Shown here: positions 61,964 through 64,000 of the stretch, piece after piece
Layout: each line of letters begins with the position of its first letter
Numbering within the stretch: position 1 is the stretch's first letter
Source of the DNA: Epilithonimonas sp. JDS
Lineage (GTDB): Bacteria > Bacteroidota > Bacteroidia > Flavobacteriales > Weeksellaceae
Direction: 5' to 3'
Length of the DNA: 64,000 nt
Assembly: GCF_021261315.1 (NCBI RefSeq)
Contig: NZ_JAJSAX010000001.1
Span: 124,001-188,000, forward strand
Program-made: the position numbers and the translations under genes
Notes under the pieces: model-generated
Database searches by the model: none
What the model was told of the DNA's origin: nothing
Seen by the model: only the letters and a program-made list of their open reading frames with translations

Positions 61964-62410
61964 CTACAAAATCTTCGCAACCTCCTCGCAAAGCCAGTTC
62001 AGCAATTCTTCATCTTCTTTCGTAAAAGGATCGATGGAATGACTGTCAATATCAATTTGACCGATGTTTTCGCCGTCTTTGAAGATTGGAACCACAATCT
62101 CTGCTTTGGTATCGATGGAACAAGACAAATAATTATCTTGAGCGTGAACATCCGGCACTACGAAAGTCTCTCCAGAAACCGCTACCTGGCCGCAAATTCC
62201 TTTTCCAAATGGAATGATCACGTGATCCGTCACCGCACCAACGTATGGTCCAAGAGCCAACTCATCTTTGTCGCCGTTTTTGAAATAGAATCCTGTCCAG
62301 TTGTAATAAGAGATCTCTCTATCCAAAAGCTGACAAACTTTCAGAAGTTTCACATTTGTATCTTGTGGACTTTCCAAAATTACTGAAAGTCGTTTTTTTA
62401 GCTCTACCAT
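61964..62410 (-). CDS. GAF-domain free methionine-(R)-sulfoxide reductase-like protein
   Basis: A 148-residue single GAF domain with the fRMsr pattern WTGFYFK, GKGICGQVAVSGE and DNYLSCSIDTKAEIVVPI. The two Cys residues of the latter motifs match the catalytic pair. It reduces free methionine-(R)-sulfoxide in the cytoplasm. The next gene upstream, 4 bases away, belongs to an unassigned family. Confidence 0.88.
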   Translation of the reverse strand: MVELKKRLSVILESPQDTNVKLLKVCQLLDREISYYNWTGFYFKNGDKDELALGPYVGAVTDHVIIPFGKGICGQVAVSGETFVVPDVHAQDNYLSCSIDTKAEIVVPIFKDGENIGQIDIDSHSIDPFTKEDEELLNWLCEEVAKIL

Positions 62411-62414
62411 TTTT

Positions 62415-63842
62415 TTATTTTAATCCTTCGAAAGTTAATTCTTTATATCCGAACATTCCTCGGTCTTTTATCATTTGTGCCACACTCTTCGGCAATTCCT
62501 CTTCCCAACCCAAATCGTGGGCCATAATCTTTTTCAGGATCTCTCTGGAATAGATCTCCAGAAATTTTGGATTATATTTTTCGATGTCAACAATTCTCTT
62601 GTTGAGCTTGAAGTATTTGTATAATTCTTTCAGATTATCGTGAACTTTTAGATTCTCTGAGGTCAGTAATTCGCCATTCTCAGGGTCTTTGTAAGGATAC
62701 AAGTAAACGCGCATATCCTTTTTGAAGAACTTACCGAAGGCTTCCAAAATTCCACCTGGAAGATTCTTGTAATATTCCTCATCAAAAACGTCCAAAAGGT
62801 TGTTAACACCCATCGCAACGCCGATGTGTTGATTGGTAAACGATGAGAAATAATCCACCATCCTGTAATACTCTGAGAAGTTGGAAATCATCACGGTGTA
62901 GCCTAAAGTTCCAAGAATATCTACCCTATCAAGGAAATCACGCTCATCGATATCGCCGGCTGCTCTCAGATTGGAAATTGTAATCTCAAATAAGATCTGC
63001 GTATTCTCACTGTCGCAGGCATTATCCTGATTGAATAGATCCAAGCCGTGCTCGAACATATCAATATTCACGCGCGTCACAGGACGGAAACTTCCTCTCA
63101 CGGCAAAAATATTTTTCTTGTAAAGAATGTCTGCAGGCAGCATATTGCTCCCTTTGGAGTTGAAAATCACCGCGTCTGTCATTCCCAATTTCACCAACTG
63201 AAGACTCATCAGACGATTGTCCACATATTGGAAAGCCGGTCCGCTGAAGTCAATCATATCAATTTCCAATCGGTCAAGTGAAAGATCATCGTATAAAGAT
63301 TCTACAAGAACTCTTGGATTATCGATATAGAAATAAGCGCCGTAGATCAAATTAACACCTAGACTTCCCAGAGTTTCCTGCTGCAAAGTCGGATTGGTCT
63401 CTTTGAATTTGACGTGGATCACGATCTCGTTATATTCCTCGCTTTCAGAATTTTGATATCTGATCCCAACCCAGCCGTGGCCTTTGGACGTTTTATCGAA
63501 ATTGATGGTTGTTACCGTATTGGCGTAGGAAAAGAACTTTTTTCCCGGATTTTTCTCTCGCGGAATCCTTTCTTCGATAAGCGCCATTTCGTAGCGCAGC
63601 ATCTTACGGAGACGGTTTTGCGTAACGTATCGGTTTTTGTTTTCGGTACCGTAGATGGCATCACTGAAATCCTTATCATAAGCAGACATCGCTTTTGCAA
63701 TCGTTTGAGAGGCACCACCAGCCCGGAAGAAGTGTCTCACAGTTTCTTGACCCGCTCCTATCTCGGCAAAAGTACCGTAGATGGATGAATCTAAATTGAT
63801 GGCTAATGCTTTCTGCTTAGGGGTAAGTTTTGGCTTTATCAC
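62415..63842 (-). CDS. Conserved protein of unassigned function (GTG start)
   Basis: A 475-residue cytoplasmic protein with the strongly conserved start GTFAEIGAGQETVRHFF and KAMSAYDKDFSDAIYG. I know it as a widely distributed family that carries doubtful labels such as TonB-dependent receptor or nicotinamide-nucleotide adenylyltransferase; neither fits, as there is no signal peptide, barrel or HxGH motif. The start is GTG: an in-frame TAA lies just upstream and no ATG fits. It is divergent from the MBL gene and precedes the fRMsr gene by 4 bases. Confidence 0.8.
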   Translation of the reverse strand: MIKPKLTPKQKALAINLDSSIYGTFAEIGAGQETVRHFFRAGGASQTIAKAMSAYDKDFSDAIYGTENKNRYVTQNRLRKMLRYEMALIEERIPREKNPGKKFFSYANTVTTINFDKTSKGHGWVGIRYQNSESEEYNEIVIHVKFKETNPTLQQETLGSLGVNLIYGAYFYIDNPRVLVESLYDDLSLDRLEIDMIDFSGPAFQYVDNRLMSLQLVKLGMTDAVIFNSKGSNMLPADILYKKNIFAVRGSFRPVTRVNIDMFEHGLDLFNQDNACDSENTQILFEITISNLRAAGDIDERDFLDRVDILGTLGYTVMISNFSEYYRMVDYFSSFTNQHIGVAMGVNNLLDVFDEEYYKNLPGGILEAFGKFFKKDMRVYLYPYKDPENGELLTSENLKVHDNLKELYKYFKLNKRIVDIEKYNPKFLEIYSREILKKIMAHDLGWEEELPKSVAQMIKDRGMFGYKELTFEGLK

Positions 63843-63893
63843 GAAGAATTAGATTTATTTTGTAAATTTACCAAAATAACAGCTAAAATAAAA

Positions 63894-64000
63894 ATGCTTT
63901 TAAAATTTTTAGGCACCGGTACTTCGCAAGGCATTCCTGTTATCGGCAGCCATCATCCGGTCTGCCTTTCTACCAACCCAAAAGACAAGCGTTTACGCAC
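63894..64000 (+). CDS. Metallo-beta-lactamase-fold hydrolase, 5' part
   Basis: Begins at ATG 63894 and runs off the window end after 35 codons. The start MLLKFLGTGTSQGIPVIGSH is typical of the PhnP-like/RNase Z-like MBL-fold hydrolases, which act on phosphodiesters or nucleic acids. The metal motif (HxHxDH) would lie past the end of the window. Confidence 0.8.
   Translation, partial: MLLKFLGTGTSQGIPVIGSHHPVCLSTNPKDKRLR

Noticed and set aside
61805-62386. 193-codon plus-strand ORF across the BtuF-like end and the fRMsr gene
   Set aside because: Antisense to the well-supported GAF-type reductase gene.

Overview
The window looks like chromosomal DNA from a flavobacterium, probably of the Chryseobacterium/Epilithonimonas type (Weeksellaceae). 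The support is: gliding and type IX secretion (T9SS) genes (gldB, gldC, porT), several exported proteins with a T9SS C-terminal sorting domain, two GLPGLI-family proteins, a 6S RNA of the flavobacterial kind, promoters of the Bacteroidetes form TTG-N19/20-TAnnTTTG, few Shine-Dalgarno sequences and an AT-rich composition. Genus is inferred from general resemblance, not from a search.

Layout. 1-11.6 kb: a HAD-type phosphatase, an amino-acid permease, prephenate dehydratase, small envelope proteins, an EEP-family phosphatase, a trans-sulfuration enzyme, gldC and gldB. 11.6-19.4 kb: NAD synthetase, ribD, the menaquinone methyltransferase gene followed directly by porT, then a zapB-like gene, zapA, a 6S RNA and ribonuclease Y. 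19.4-31.5 kb: gamma-glutamyltransferase, a pentapeptide-repeat protein, a glycosyltransferase carrying a repeat insertion, a YtxH-like protein, a drug/metabolite transporter, two T9SS cargo proteins, ribosomal protein S1, a DbpA-like helicase and an SMP-30-like lipoprotein. 31.5-45.1 kb: a MerR regulator, a helix-hairpin-helix protein, a pseudouridine synthase, the ftsX-DUF3098-uppP-truB cluster, topoisomerase IB, NAD(P)HX repair, MscL, two GLPGLI proteins and a BlaI/M56 regulatory pair. 45.2-46.0 kb: two identical initiator tRNA genes, then a frameshifted GIY-YIG nuclease gene and a tRNA 3'-end fragment. 46-57 kb: tsaC/sua5, yaaA, prmC (with repeats inside the coding sequence), kbl, an M1 aminopeptidase, a PBP4-type carboxypeptidase, priA and a YoeB-like toxin-antitoxin pair. 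57-64 kb: an ABC ATPase, an ECF sigma factor with a partner membrane protein, ruvX-def, a DUF5606 protein, a BtuF-like binding protein, a GAF-type methionine sulfoxide reductase, a conserved family of unassigned function and the start of a metallo-beta-lactamase-fold hydrolase.

Most genes are housekeeping. I see no prophage, integrative element, insertion sequence, CRISPR array or secondary-metabolite cluster, and no clearly new multi-gene system. The unusual material is: (1) the initiator-tRNA/GIY-YIG/tRNA-fragment arrangement; (2) short dispersed repeats (REP-like 'cttcgactccgctcag' elements, 'gagagtttg' and 'aactatc' minisatellites) between genes and, in-frame, inside prmC and a glycosyltransferase; (3) a blaI promoter whose -7 box lies within a BlaI/MecI-type dyad; (4) two structured intergenic elements.
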